From contig NZ_CP096276.1 of NCBI RefSeq assembly GCF_024662235.1, positions 930,001 through 994,000 of the forward strand: 64,000 nt of DNA. Direction: 5' to 3'. The stretch is from Pimelobacter simplex (GTDB taxonomy: Bacteria; Actinomycetota; Actinomycetes; Propionibacteriales; Nocardioidaceae). The notes under the pieces were generated by a model. It ran no database searches. It was not told where the DNA came from and saw nothing but the letters and a program-made list of their open reading frames with translations. The position numbers were made by a program, and so were the translations under genes. This document shows, one piece after another, positions 1 through 7,991 of this stretch (its first letter is position 1; every line of letters starts with the position of its first letter).

Positions 1-147
1 GGACTGGAGCTGCTGGAAGAACGCCATGCCGCCGGCCCCACCGGCACCGCCGGCGCCGGGGAAGGCGCCCCCGAGGGCGCCGAAGATCTGCTCGAACGGC
101 GTGCCCTTGAACGGGTTCGGCTGGTCGTCGCCCGGGTTGTCGGTCAT
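1..147 (-). CDS. Zinc-dependent metalloprotease (DUF2342 family), N-terminal fragment
   Basis: The first 49 codons of a minus-strand gene run off the left edge of the window. The peptide begins MTDNPGDDQPNPFKGTPFEQ, followed by a Gly/Ala/Pro-rich low-complexity stretch. This opening is typical of the actinobacterial DUF2342 putative hydrolase / zinc metalloprotease family, which sits next to moaE and the UPF0182 cluster in related genomes. The catalytic domain lies outside the window, so the family call rests on the N-terminus and gene order only. It is transcribed divergently from moaE across a gap of about 100 bp. Confidence 0.6.
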   Translation of the reverse strand, partial: MTDNPGDDQPNPFKGTPFEQIFGALGGAFPGAGGAGGAGGMAFFQQLQS

Positions 148-251
148 GGTCCGAATCTACGCCGGATCGCCAACCGGCGGTGTAGGGGAGACCCCTGGCC
201 GGACCCCGGACCTGCCCCGGTCGCGACCGGCCGGAGTCCTAGAGTGCAGCC

Positions 252-680
252 ATGACCAACCCCGCGGTGCGCCTCGTCGCGATCTCCGACCAGCCGCTGT
301 CGGTGAGCGAGGTCCTCGACAGCCTCGACGACCCGGCCGCGGGCGGGCTCGTGCTCTTCGTCGGACGGGTCCGCGACCACGACCAGGGCCACGGCGTGAC
401 CGGCCTGTCGTACTCCGCGCACCCCTCGGCCCTCGACCGGCTGCGCGAGGTCTGCGACCGCGTCGCCGCCGAGCACGACGTCACCGCGCTCGCCGCCGTG
501 CACCGGGTCGGCGACCTCGACATCGGCGACCTCGCCGTCGTCGTCGCCACCACGGCCGGGCACCGGGGCTCCTCGTTCGAGGCGAGCCGGGCGCTCATCG
601 ACACCCTCAAGGCCGAGGTGCCGATCTGGAAGCACCAGCGCTTCACCGACGGCAGCGACGAGTGGGTCGGCAGCCCCTGA
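252..680 (+). CDS. moaE: Molybdopterin synthase catalytic subunit MoaE
   Basis: The 142-residue protein has the normal MoaE length. In the family, MoaE transfers sulfur from MoaD thiocarboxylate to precursor Z (cPMP) to form molybdopterin in the cytoplasm. Visible family motifs are LFVGRVRDHDQG (about 35-46), HRVGDLDIGD (84-93) and the C-terminal catalytic stretch with two conserved lysines, Lys120 and Lys127 (LKAEVPIWKHQ). The ATG start gives the usual short N-terminus. No moaD or other cofactor gene is adjacent, so the partner subunit must be encoded elsewhere. The next gene follows after a 49-bp gap on the same strand. Confidence 0.95.
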   Translation: MTNPAVRLVAISDQPLSVSEVLDSLDDPAAGGLVLFVGRVRDHDQGHGVTGLSYSAHPSALDRLREVCDRVAAEHDVTALAAVHRVGDLDIGDLAVVVATTAGHRGSSFEASRALIDTLKAEVPIWKHQRFTDGSDEWVGSP

Positions 681-729
681 CGGGCGTGTCCTGACCGCCG
701 GGCGTGGAGCACCGACCTAGGCTCGTGGA

Positions 730-1083
730 GTGGAGATCCTGTTCTGGCTGCTGCCGGCCGCCGCGCTCACCGTCGCCTCGATGGCGTGGGTGGCGTGGTG
801 GGGCCGTGAGGGCCGGGGCGAGGTCGACCGCGAGACCGCGGCCCGGCGGATGGGCGAGGCGCTCGCCCGTGAGCAGCGCGTCCGTCCCGGCTACGCCGCG
901 CCGCGCCGGGAGGCCGAGCGGGCCACCGGCATCGCGCTGCGCACCTCGCGCCGCCGTCCCGTCGTGATCCAGGGCGAGACCCCGGCCGCGCCGGTGGCCC
1001 AGGCGGCCGAGCAGCCGGGCGTGCAGCCGGACGAGCAGTCCCGCCGCGACGACGCCGCCGGAACCGACCGGCGCGCCTCCTGA
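730..1083 (+). CDS. Small membrane-anchored protein of unknown function
   Basis: This 117-residue protein starts at GTG and opens with one hydrophobic segment (about residues 3-22, ending in a Trp-rich patch, MAWVAWW). A charged, Arg/Glu-rich cytoplasmic-type tail follows and becomes Ala/Pro/Gln-rich. No catalytic motif is visible. Codon use matches its neighbours, and it lies between moaE and the PDZ protease on the same strand, where short single-pass proteins are common in actinobacteria. I do not recognise a named family. The start is supported by the immediate hydrophobic segment; no strong Shine-Dalgarno is seen. Confidence 0.6.
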   Translation: MEILFWLLPAAALTVASMAWVAWWGREGRGEVDRETAARRMGEALAREQRVRPGYAAPRREAERATGIALRTSRRRPVVIQGETPAAPVAQAAEQPGVQPDEQSRRDDAAGTDRRAS

Positions 1084-1128
1084 CACCACCGCGGGACACC
1101 ATTGGCGGCGTCTGACAAGGTAGGCGCC

Positions 1129-2166
1129 ATGAGCCAGCGCCTGATCGCCGTGTGCATCGCGGCCCCGTTGGTGCTGATCCTCGGCGGCATCGCGGCCTCC
1201 GTGCCGCTGCCCTACGCCTCCTACAGCCCGGGTCCGACGTTCAACGTCCTCGGCAAGGACGGCGACAACGCCGAGGTGATCCAGGTCGACGGGCACAAGG
1301 CGTACTACGACAAGGGCCAGATCCGGTTCACCACCGTGGTGGCCTCGGCCAACGGCGACAAGCTCTCGCTCGGCGAGGCGCTCAGCCGCTGGGTCGACCC
1401 CGACAAGGCGGTCGTGCCCTACGACGTCGTCCACCCCAAGGACCAGTCGGCCGCGCAGGAGAAGGCCGAGGGCGCGGTCCAGATGACGACCTCGCAGGAC
1501 GTCGCCAAGGCGGTCGCCCTCAACGAGCTCGGGTACGACGTACCCGAGGCGATCCAGGTCGCCCTGGTCGTCGACAAGGGTGCCGCCGAGGGCAAGCTGC
1601 TCCTGCGCGACATCATCAAGGAGGTCGACGGCGAGCCGGTCACCAGCAGCGAGCAGGTCGTCAAGGCCGTGCGCAAGCACGACGACGGCTCGCTCGTCGA
1701 GCTGCGGATCGTGCGCGACAAGCGCGAGCTGACCGTGCGGATCAAGCCGAAGATCGAGGACGGCCAGCCCAAGATCGGCGTCTCGCTGGGCGTGGGCTAC
1801 GAGTTCCCGTTCCAGATCAACCTGCGCGTCGACCCGACGGTCGGCGGGCCCAGCGCCGGACTGATGTTCTCGCTGGCCATCTACGACACGCTCACCCCGG
1901 GCTCGCTCACCGGTGGTGCGACCGTCGCCGGCACCGGCGAGCTCGCGCCCGACGGCCAGGTCGGCCCGATCGGCGGGATCCAGCAGAAGATCGCCGGTGC
2001 CCAGGCGGCCGGCGCGAAGCTGTTCTTCGTCCCCAAGGACAACTGCTCGGACGTCCAGGGGCTCGACCCCGACCTGAGGCTGGTCAAGGCGACCACCATG
2101 ACCGAGGCGCGCAAGGCCCTCGAGACCTGGGTCGGCGACCACGACGCCCCGCTGCCGCACTGCTGA
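1129..2166 (+). CDS. YlbL-type membrane-anchored PDZ / Lon-like S16 protease
   Basis: The 345-residue protein has one N-terminal membrane segment (about 4-25), a PDZ domain (about 120-210) and a C-terminal Lon-type S16 protease domain (about 225-340). The catalytic dyad is visible: Ser242 in GGPSAGLMF and Lys287 in IQQKIAGA. The family acts outside the membrane as a serine protease in envelope quality control. The ATG at 1129 follows a good ribosome site (AAGGTAGG); an in-frame TTG at 1102 would add nine residues ahead of the signal anchor and is less likely. It lies upstream of PPA1309 and UPF0182, a conserved actinobacterial order. Confidence 0.9.
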   Translation: MSQRLIAVCIAAPLVLILGGIAASVPLPYASYSPGPTFNVLGKDGDNAEVIQVDGHKAYYDKGQIRFTTVVASANGDKLSLGEALSRWVDPDKAVVPYDVVHPKDQSAAQEKAEGAVQMTTSQDVAKAVALNELGYDVPEAIQVALVVDKGAAEGKLLLRDIIKEVDGEPVTSSEQVVKAVRKHDDGSLVELRIVRDKRELTVRIKPKIEDGQPKIGVSLGVGYEFPFQINLRVDPTVGGPSAGLMFSLAIYDTLTPGSLTGGATVAGTGELAPDGQVGPIGGIQQKIAGAQAAGAKLFFVPKDNCSDVQGLDPDLRLVKATTMTEARKALETWVGDHDAPLPHC

Positions 2167-2189
2167 CCCCGAACGAGCGGACCACCGAC

Positions 2190-2747
2190 ATGGACTACGA
2201 CCTGGACGTCGACCCGGCGCTGGCGGCTGCCGTCCTCGAGATCGAGAAGCACCAGGCGCACGTGGGCTGGGACCAGCCCGCGCGCCTCTACGCGCTCGTC
2301 GACACCGGCCGCCTGGTCGCCCAGGAGCCCGTGCTCGCGGCCCAGCTCGGTCTCGACACCCCGGCCGAGCAGGGCTCGTTGACGCCGATCGAGCAGGACG
2401 AGCTCCCGCTCGGGCAGCAGCTCGAGGAGGTGCTCCCGGGCATCGTGTGGCCCGGCGTCGTGGGCGGCTGTGCGGCCGTCGTCGAGCGCCTGGTGCTGCC
2501 CCCGGCCGCTGACGGCCAGGTGCCCGAGGACCCGACCGCGGCGCGCGCGTTCGCACGCGAGCACCCGGACGCCGAAGAGGTGCGCATCGTCGCCGGGGTG
2601 ACCCGGCACGGCGCCGCCTACTGCGCACTGCGGATGCGCAGCGAGGACCACGACAGCGCCGTGATGGGCGGGACCGACCTGGTACCCGGCCTGATCGAGC
2701 TGCTGCGCAACACACTGCTGGACGACGCGGAGGGCGAGCCCCAATGA
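2190..2747 (+). CDS. PPA1309 family protein
   Basis: This 185-residue acidic soluble protein starts at ATG 23 bp after the protease stop. Its stop codon overlaps the ATG of the next gene (ATGA), so translation is probably coupled to UPF0182. The sequence (start MDYDLDVDPALAAAVLEIEK; later LPGIVWPGVVGGCA and a conserved HGAAYCALRMRSEDHDS) matches the actinobacterial PPA1309 family, which almost always stands next to UPF0182. Its function is unknown; no enzyme motif is seen. The association suggests a role with the large membrane protein downstream. Confidence 0.85.
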   Translation: MDYDLDVDPALAAAVLEIEKHQAHVGWDQPARLYALVDTGRLVAQEPVLAAQLGLDTPAEQGSLTPIEQDELPLGQQLEEVLPGIVWPGVVGGCAAVVERLVLPPAADGQVPEDPTAARAFAREHPDAEEVRIVAGVTRHGAAYCALRMRSEDHDSAVMGGTDLVPGLIELLRNTLLDDAEGEPQ

Positions 2748-5677
2748 GTGAACTGTTCGACGAGGAGCCCGAGCGCCCCGCGCCCGAGCGACCCGGCCGC
2801 CGTACCCGGGCGCTGGTGATCACCGGCGTCATCCTGGTGCTCGGCTTCTTCCTCCTCAGCGCCTTCGCGGGCATCTACACCGACCGGTTGTGGTACTCCG
2901 AGGTCGGCTACGGCCAGGTCTTCAGCACCATGCTGTGGACCCGGGTCGGCCTGTTCGTGGCGTTCGGCGTCCTGATGGGCGGCGTGGTCGCGCTCAACAT
3001 GTACCTGGCCTACCGCAGCCGCCCGATCTTCGGGCTGCCCGGCAACGACGGCGTCGACCGCTACCGCGACGCGGTCACCCCGATCCGTACCTGGCTGCTC
3101 GCCGGCGTCGCGATCGTCGTCGGCATCTTCGCCGGCACCTCGGCGATCGGCCAGTGGCGCACCTTCATGCTGTGGCGCGAGGGGGAGTCCTTCGGCAAGC
3201 AGGACCCGTACTTCAAGAAGGACATCTCCTTCTACGTCTTCGACCTGCCGTGGATCAACTTCGTCATCGACTTCGTGATGGCCGTGGCCATCGTGGCGCT
3301 GATCGCGACCGCCGTCGTCCACTACCTGTACGGCGGCATCCGGCTCCAGTCCCAGCACGACCGGCTCACGCCGGCCGCCCAGGTGCAGCTCTCGGTGCTG
3401 CTCGGCGTCTTCGTGCTGGCCAAGGCCGTCGACTACTACTTCGGCCGCTACGACCTGGTCACCGACGATCATCGGCTCTTCACCGGCATGAACTACACCG
3501 GCGAGAACGCCTTGCTCCCGGCACGCAACATCCTCGTCGGCGTCGCGCTCATCTGTGCCGTGCTGTTCTTCCTCAACATCTGGCGCAAGACCTGGCAGCT
3601 GCCCTCGGTCGGCCTGGCGCTGCTCGCGCTCTCGGCCGTGCTGCTCGGCATGATCTGGCCCGCCATCGTGCAGAACTTCCAGGTCAAGCCGTCCGAGGCC
3701 GACAAGGAGAACTCCTACATCAAGGCCAACATCGACGCCACGCGCGAGGCCTACGGGCTCAGTGACGTCGCGACCGAGGAGTTCCCCGGCGCTGCCTCGG
3801 GCACCGTCACCGCCGAGGTCGCCCAGAAGGTCTGGGGTCAGCTCACCGACGCACCGGTCGTCGACCCGCAGCAGGTGCGTGACACCTTCCAGCAGCGCCA
3901 GCAGATCCGGTCCTACTACTCGGTGCCCAAGGTGCTGGACGTCGACCACTACAAGATCAACGGCAAGAGCGAGCCGCTCGTCCTCGGCGTGCGTGAGCTC
4001 GACCAGTCCGGGATCAACACCTCCGATCAGAACTGGTCCAACCTGCACACCGTCTACACCCACGGTGAGGGCCTGATCGCGGCCTACGCCAACAAGATCG
4101 CGACCAGCGACGAGGTCAACGGCCGGATCGTGTGGGCTGAAGGCATCGGCAGCGGCACCAGCGGACGTACGGATCTCACCGACGCCGGCAAGTTCGAGAC
4201 CCGCGTCTACTACGGCGAGCTCAGCCCGTCGTACTCGATCGTCGGCAAGGCGGGCAAGAACGACGGCAGTGTCGAGCTCGGTCTCGCCGATGCAGGGAAC
4301 TCGCCGGACGTGCAGCGCACGACCTACGACGGCAAGGGCGGCGTCGGGATCGGCAGCACCTTCAACCAGCTGATGTACGCGATCAAGTTCGGTGAGCCGA
4401 ACTTCGTGCTCTCCGGGCGCGTCAACGGCAACTCCAAGGTGCTCTACAACCGTACGCCCACCGAGCGGGTCGAGAAGGTCGCGCCCTGGCTCACCGTCGA
4501 CGGTGACCCCTACCCGGCCGTGGTCGACGGCAAGATCGTGTGGATCATCGATGGCTACACGACCACCGACCGGTACCCGAACTCCCAGCGCGAGTCGTTC
4601 GCCGCGATGATCGACGACTCGCTCCAGCAGCAGACCGGGTTGCAGACCATCCCGACCGACGAGATCAACTACATGCGCTCGGCGGTCAAGGCCACGGTGG
4701 ACGCCTACGACGGCACCGTGACGCTCTACCAGTGGGACGAGACCGACCCGATCCTCAAGACGTGGATGAAGGTCTTCCCCGACGCGGTCAAGCCCAAGAG
4801 CGCGATCGGTGGGGAGTTGCTGGCGCACATCCGCTATCCGGAGGACCTTTTCAAGGTCCAGCGCTACCAGCTCGCGCGCTACCACGTGACCAACGCCGGC
4901 GATTTCTACCAGGGCAACAACCGCTGGCAGGTGCCTGAGGACCCGAACGCGACACGCGGGGTGTTCCAGCCGCCGTACCGACTGTTCGCCACCGGCGCCG
5001 CCGACAGCGTGGACAGTGACTGGTCGCTCACCTCGGTGTTCGTGCCCTACCGCAAGGGCACCTTGGCGTCGTACCTGCAGGTGAACTCGGACGCGACGAA
5101 GACCGACAGCTTCGGCAAGCTGCGGCTGCTCGAGATGGCCGACCAGAACTCGCCGGGACCGGGACAGGTCGTCAACGAGATGAAGCAGGATCCCAAGGTC
5201 ACCTCGACGTTGAAGGACCTCAACGTGCAGAAGGACACGCCACCGCGCTACGGCAACCTGTTGACGCTGCCGGTCGACGGCGGGCTCATCTACGTCGAGC
5301 CGATCTACGTCGTGCGGACCGCGGGATCGTCGAGCTACCCGATCCTGCAGTACGTGATCGTCAAGTACGGCGAGAACGTCGGCATCGGCGAGACCCTGCC
5401 CTTGGCGCTCGGCGATGCGCTCGGCGTCGACGTCCAGACGGGCGAGCAGAAGCCGGACAAGCCGGGCACCCCGGGCGAGCCGGGCACACCGGCCGAGCCT
5501 GTCGGCTCGATCGAGGAGCAGATCGCCGACGCGCTCCGCAAGGCCGACGACGCGTTCCGGGCGGCCGAGGAGGCGCAGCGCGCCAACGACACGGCGACCT
5601 GGGCGGAGAAGCTCAAGGTCGCGCAGGACGAGGTCGAGAAGGCGGTCAAGCTGGCCGACCAGCGCGACAAGAAGTAA
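2744..5677 (+). CDS. UPF0182 family large membrane protein
   Basis: The 977-residue protein has seven predicted membrane segments in its first third (roughly 22-45, 62-88, 114-134, 170-196, 212-232, 261-280, 287-310), then a large domain of about 550 residues that is probably extracytoplasmic. It ends in an acidic low-complexity linker with GTPGEPGTP repeats and a charged helical tail (about 925-977) that looks like a coiled coil. UPF0182 is widespread in actinobacteria and cyanobacteria and has no settled function. It overlaps PPA1309 by four bases and is followed by a strong hairpin terminator, so it ends the moaE-side transcription unit. Confidence 0.92.
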   Translation: MSELFDEEPERPAPERPGRRTRALVITGVILVLGFFLLSAFAGIYTDRLWYSEVGYGQVFSTMLWTRVGLFVAFGVLMGGVVALNMYLAYRSRPIFGLPGNDGVDRYRDAVTPIRTWLLAGVAIVVGIFAGTSAIGQWRTFMLWREGESFGKQDPYFKKDISFYVFDLPWINFVIDFVMAVAIVALIATAVVHYLYGGIRLQSQHDRLTPAAQVQLSVLLGVFVLAKAVDYYFGRYDLVTDDHRLFTGMNYTGENALLPARNILVGVALICAVLFFLNIWRKTWQLPSVGLALLALSAVLLGMIWPAIVQNFQVKPSEADKENSYIKANIDATREAYGLSDVATEEFPGAASGTVTAEVAQKVWGQLTDAPVVDPQQVRDTFQQRQQIRSYYSVPKVLDVDHYKINGKSEPLVLGVRELDQSGINTSDQNWSNLHTVYTHGEGLIAAYANKIATSDEVNGRIVWAEGIGSGTSGRTDLTDAGKFETRVYYGELSPSYSIVGKAGKNDGSVELGLADAGNSPDVQRTTYDGKGGVGIGSTFNQLMYAIKFGEPNFVLSGRVNGNSKVLYNRTPTERVEKVAPWLTVDGDPYPAVVDGKIVWIIDGYTTTDRYPNSQRESFAAMIDDSLQQQTGLQTIPTDEINYMRSAVKATVDAYDGTVTLYQWDETDPILKTWMKVFPDAVKPKSAIGGELLAHIRYPEDLFKVQRYQLARYHVTNAGDFYQGNNRWQVPEDPNATRGVFQPPYRLFATGAADSVDSDWSLTSVFVPYRKGTLASYLQVNSDATKTDSFGKLRLLEMADQNSPGPGQVVNEMKQDPKVTSTLKDLNVQKDTPPRYGNLLTLPVDGGLIYVEPIYVVRTAGSSSYPILQYVIVKYGENVGIGETLPLALGDALGVDVQTGEQKPDKPGTPGEPGTPAEPVGSIEEQIADALRKADDAFRAAEEAQRANDTATWAEKLKVAQDEVEKAVKLADQRDKK

Positions 5678-5693
5678 CGACGAACACCCCGAA

Positions 5694-5727
5694 CGGGCCC
5701 TCCGGCGACTGGTTGCCGGAGGGCCCG
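5694..5727 (+). terminator. Rho-independent-like hairpin after UPF0182
   Basis: A perfect 13-bp GC-rich stem (5694-5706 pairing with 5715-5727) encloses an 8-nt loop 17 bp after the UPF0182 stop. There is no clear T-run, which is common for actinobacterial terminators. It separates UPF0182 from the TRIC-type gene. Confidence 0.75.
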
Positions 5728-5750
5728 TCGTCGTACGGGATCATGGCGGC

Positions 5751-6368
5751 ATGCTGCTCACCCTCGACCTGGTCGGGATCTTCGTGTTCGCGATCTCGGG
5801 CGGGCTGGTCGCCGTACGCAACCAGCTGGACATCGTCGGCGTCGTCGTCCTCGCGATGGCCACCGGCCTCGGCGGCGGTGTCCTGCGTGACGTGGTGATC
5901 GGCGCCGTACCGCCGCCGGCGGTCGAGGACTGGCGCTACCTCCTGGTGCCCGTCGTGGCCGGCCTGGTCACCTTCGCCTGGCACCCGGCCTTCGGCCGCC
6001 TCGAGCGGGTGATCAACGTCTTCGACGCCTTCGGCCTCGGCCTGTTCTGCGTCGCCGGCGCCCTCAAGGCCCAGGAGTTCGGCCTCGGCCCCGTCCCGTC
6101 CGCTGCCCTCGGCATGGCCACCGGCGTCGGCGGCGGCATCGTCCGCGACCTCCTCGTCGGCCGCGTCCCGGTGATCTTCCGCTACGGCGAGCTCTACGCC
6201 ATCCCCGCCCTCGCCGGCGCCGCCATCGCCGCCACCGGCGCCGAGATCGGCGTCTCGCACGGCGCCATCGCCGCCCCGGCCGCCGTGGTCACCATCGGCT
6301 GGCGCCTGCTCGCGGGGTGGCGCGGCTGGCGGGCTCCGTCACCGAAGATGTCACCGCCGTCGTCCTAG
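5751..6368 (+). CDS. Trimeric intracellular cation (TRIC/UPF0126, YadS-like) channel
   Basis: The 205-residue protein is almost entirely hydrophobic, with about six to seven membrane helices. It carries the internal duplication of the UPF0126/TRIC family: ATGLGGGVLRDVVIG in the first half and ATGVGGGIVRDLLVG in the second, each with the conserved Gly triplet plus Arg-Asp. Prokaryotic TRIC homologues form trimeric K+/Na+ channels in the cytoplasmic membrane. The ATG at 5751 gives an N-terminus that enters the first helix at once. It is a single gene between the UPF0182 terminator and the tRNA. Confidence 0.9.
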   Translation: MLLTLDLVGIFVFAISGGLVAVRNQLDIVGVVVLAMATGLGGGVLRDVVIGAVPPPAVEDWRYLLVPVVAGLVTFAWHPAFGRLERVINVFDAFGLGLFCVAGALKAQEFGLGPVPSAALGMATGVGGGIVRDLLVGRVPVIFRYGELYAIPALAGAAIAATGAEIGVSHGAIAAPAAVVTIGWRLLAGWRGWRAPSPKMSPPSS

Positions 6369-6380
6369 GTGGGTCTCGAT

Positions 6381-6410
6381 TTGGTGGTGGTTGGGGCGGT
6401 GCCGTAATGT
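6381..6410 (+). promoter_or_regulatory. Candidate sigma-70-type promoter for tRNA-fMet
   Basis: TTGGTG (6381-6386) and TAATGT (6405-6410) are separated by 18 bp, and the mature tRNA starts 13 bp downstream. The match is moderate. A dedicated promoter is expected because the tRNA lies in its own short intergenic unit. Confidence 0.4.
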
Positions 6411-6422
6411 TCTGTTCACCGA

Positions 6423-6496
6423 CGCGGGGTGGAGCAGCTCGGTAGCTCGCTGGGCTCATAACCCAGAGGTCGCAGGTTCAAATCCTGCCCCCGCTA
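6423..6496 (+). tRNA. Initiator tRNA-fMet, anticodon CAT
   Basis: A 74-nt cloverleaf without encoded CCA (CAA follows A73). The acceptor stem is CGCGGGG with CCCCGC, leaving a C1-U72 mismatch. The anticodon CAT is at 6457-6459 within GGGCTCATAACCC, whose three consecutive G-C pairs are the initiator hallmark. The T-loop GGTTCAAATCC is canonical. The mismatch at 1-72 and the GGG/CCC anticodon stem distinguish it from elongator tRNA-Met and tRNA-Ile2. A small ORF that overlaps it is spurious. Confidence 0.97.
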
Positions 6497-6505
6497 CAAA
6501 GAAAC

Positions 6506-6543
6506 CGAAGGCCCTTGATCCGAATCCGGATCGAGGGCCTTCG
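6506..6543 (+). terminator. Strong hairpin terminator after tRNA-fMet
   Basis: A 17-bp stem with one G-T wobble pairs 6506-6522 with 6527-6543 around a 4-nt loop, beginning 9 nt after the tRNA. It may also work for the converging AraC-type gene whose stop is at 6568. Confidence 0.85.
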
Positions 6544-6567
6544 TGCGTCATGGGTGAGCTGTCGCGA

Positions 6568-7488
6568 TCAGGCCGCCCCGCTCCGGTACGTCGCCGGCGC
6601 GACTCCGTGCGCCCGCTTTAACGCCGCGCTCAACGCGAACGGACTCGTGTAGCCCACCCGTCCCGCGATGGCTGCGAGCGGCAGGTCGGTGCCGCCGAGC
6701 AGGTCGGCGGCGAGCGCGAGGCGCCAGCGGGTGAGGTAGGTCAGTGGGGGCTCGCCGACGTGGTGGGTGAAGCGGCGGGCGAGGGCGGCGCGGGAGAGGC
6801 CGACGTGGGCGCCGAGGGTGGCGACGGTCCAGGGGAGGTCGGGGCGGGCCTCGAGGGCGGCGAGGGCGCGGTTGACGGTGGGGTCGGTGGGGCGGGCGGG
6901 GGTGTCGGTGAGGAGGGTGCGGACGGCGGTGACGAGGACGAGGTCCAGCAGCCGGTCCAGTACGACGGACTGGCCGGCGTCCTCGCCGTCGAGCTCGGCG
7001 GCGAGGAGGGTCGTCAGCGTCGGGTCGGAGTCGTGGAGGACGACGCTCTCGGGAAGGCGGGCGAGCAGGAGGGCGCCGACCGAGGTGGCGCGCTCGTAGG
7101 TGCCGATGAGCATCACGGTGGTGTCGTCGGCGCCCGTGTCGCGGGTGTTGCCCCAGGTCCGCACGCCGGTGATCATCTCGTCGGGCAGCACCTGGCCGTG
7201 CGGGTCGACGCAGACCTGGCCGGGGAGGATCCGGATGCTGACGGGGCGGTCGCCCCGGTCCCCGAACGTGTACGGCGCCGGCCCGCGCGCGAGCACGACG
7301 TCGCCGGGCACCAGGTCGTGGCCGATGCCGTCGGCTCCGGTGAACGTGGCGCTCCCGCGCGCCAGCACGACGACGCTGAGGGGTGCCTCGTCCTCGATGC
7401 CGATCGCCCAGGCACCGGCGAAGACCGCCTTGAGCAGGAAGGCGCGTTCGGCGCGGGGGCCGTCGAGGAGCGCGTCGAGAGCGGGCAT
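6568..7488 (-). CDS. AraC family transcriptional regulator with cupin sensor domain
   Basis: The 306-residue protein has an N-terminal cupin-like ligand domain (about 1-170, starting MPALDALLDGPRAERAFLLK and containing APLSVVVLARG) and a C-terminal pair of helix-turn-helix motifs. The latter include TVATLGAHVGLSRAALARRF and the family signature IAGRVGYTSPFALSAALKR. Related actinobacterial AraC proteins begin close to this ATG; two earlier in-frame ATGs (7506, 7527) lie nearer the divergent gene and are less like the family. It is divergent from the DUF1772 gene with about 70 bp between them, so it probably controls that gene and itself. Confidence 0.88.
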   Translation of the reverse strand: MPALDALLDGPRAERAFLLKAVFAGAWAIGIEDEAPLSVVVLARGSATFTGADGIGHDLVPGDVVLARGPAPYTFGDRGDRPVSIRILPGQVCVDPHGQVLPDEMITGVRTWGNTRDTGADDTTVMLIGTYERATSVGALLLARLPESVVLHDSDPTLTTLLAAELDGEDAGQSVVLDRLLDLVLVTAVRTLLTDTPARPTDPTVNRALAALEARPDLPWTVATLGAHVGLSRAALARRFTHHVGEPPLTYLTRWRLALAADLLGGTDLPLAAIAGRVGYTSPFALSAALKRAHGVAPATYRSGAA

Positions 7489-7562
7489 GGTGAGACGATC
7501 ACACATGGCGATGCGCGTGACAAGCATTCCAAGCGCTCGTCGGGGCGAGCAGCATGGGGGCC

Positions 7563-7982
7563 ATGGACGAATGGATCTTGTACGGGGCCCGGGTGCTCAA
7601 CGGCCTGCTCGCCGGCGTGTACGTCGCCTTCCTGGTCGCGGTGATGCCCGCCCTGCACGGCTTGCCCGACGACGTGTTCGCGCGGGTGATGAACCGGATC
7701 AACGAGGTCATCGTGAACCCGGCGTTCCTGCTGCTCTTCCTCGGCGCCCCGCTGCTGGCGGGCGTGCTGCTCGTCTGGGACCGCGGGCCGCTCGCGATCG
7801 CGGCGGCGGTGTGCGCCGTCGCGGCGCTCGCGATCACGTTCGCGGCCAACCTGCCGCTCAACGACGCGCTCGCGGCGGGCGGGTCGCGCCAGGCCTACGA
7901 GACGCCGTGGCTGGTGTGGCACTCGGTGCGGACGCTGGCCGCGACGGCGGCGTTCGTGCTGGTGGGGCTGGCCGGTCGATAG
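7563..7982 (+). CDS. DUF1772 / anthrone-oxygenase-like membrane protein
   Basis: The 139-residue protein has four hydrophobic segments (about 8-30, 50-70, 76-98, 117-136) and the family's Asn-Pro-type motif NLPLNDAL before the last helix. This pattern is typical of DUF1772, which includes fungal anthrone oxygenase-like proteins and many bacterial members of unknown substrate. An in-frame ATG at 7554 would add three residues; both starts have G-rich upstream sequence. It is divergent from the AraC regulator, the usual arrangement for a regulated small integral membrane enzyme. The substrate cannot be deduced. Confidence 0.7.
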   Translation: MDEWILYGARVLNGLLAGVYVAFLVAVMPALHGLPDDVFARVMNRINEVIVNPAFLLLFLGAPLLAGVLLVWDRGPLAIAAAVCAVAALAITFAANLPLNDALAAGGSRQAYETPWLVWHSVRTLAATAAFVLVGLAGR

Positions 7983-7991
7983 GTTGCGGGG

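Noticed and set aside
643..2874. Long minus-strand open frame of over 700 codons opposite the YlbL/PPA1309 region
   Set aside because: High GC gives long antisense frames; composition is Arg/Gly/Ala-rich with no motifs, while the plus-strand genes have clear family features.
6391..6621. Small plus-strand open frame over the tRNA
   Set aside because: It runs through the tRNA and its terminator hairpin and has no codon bias or motif.
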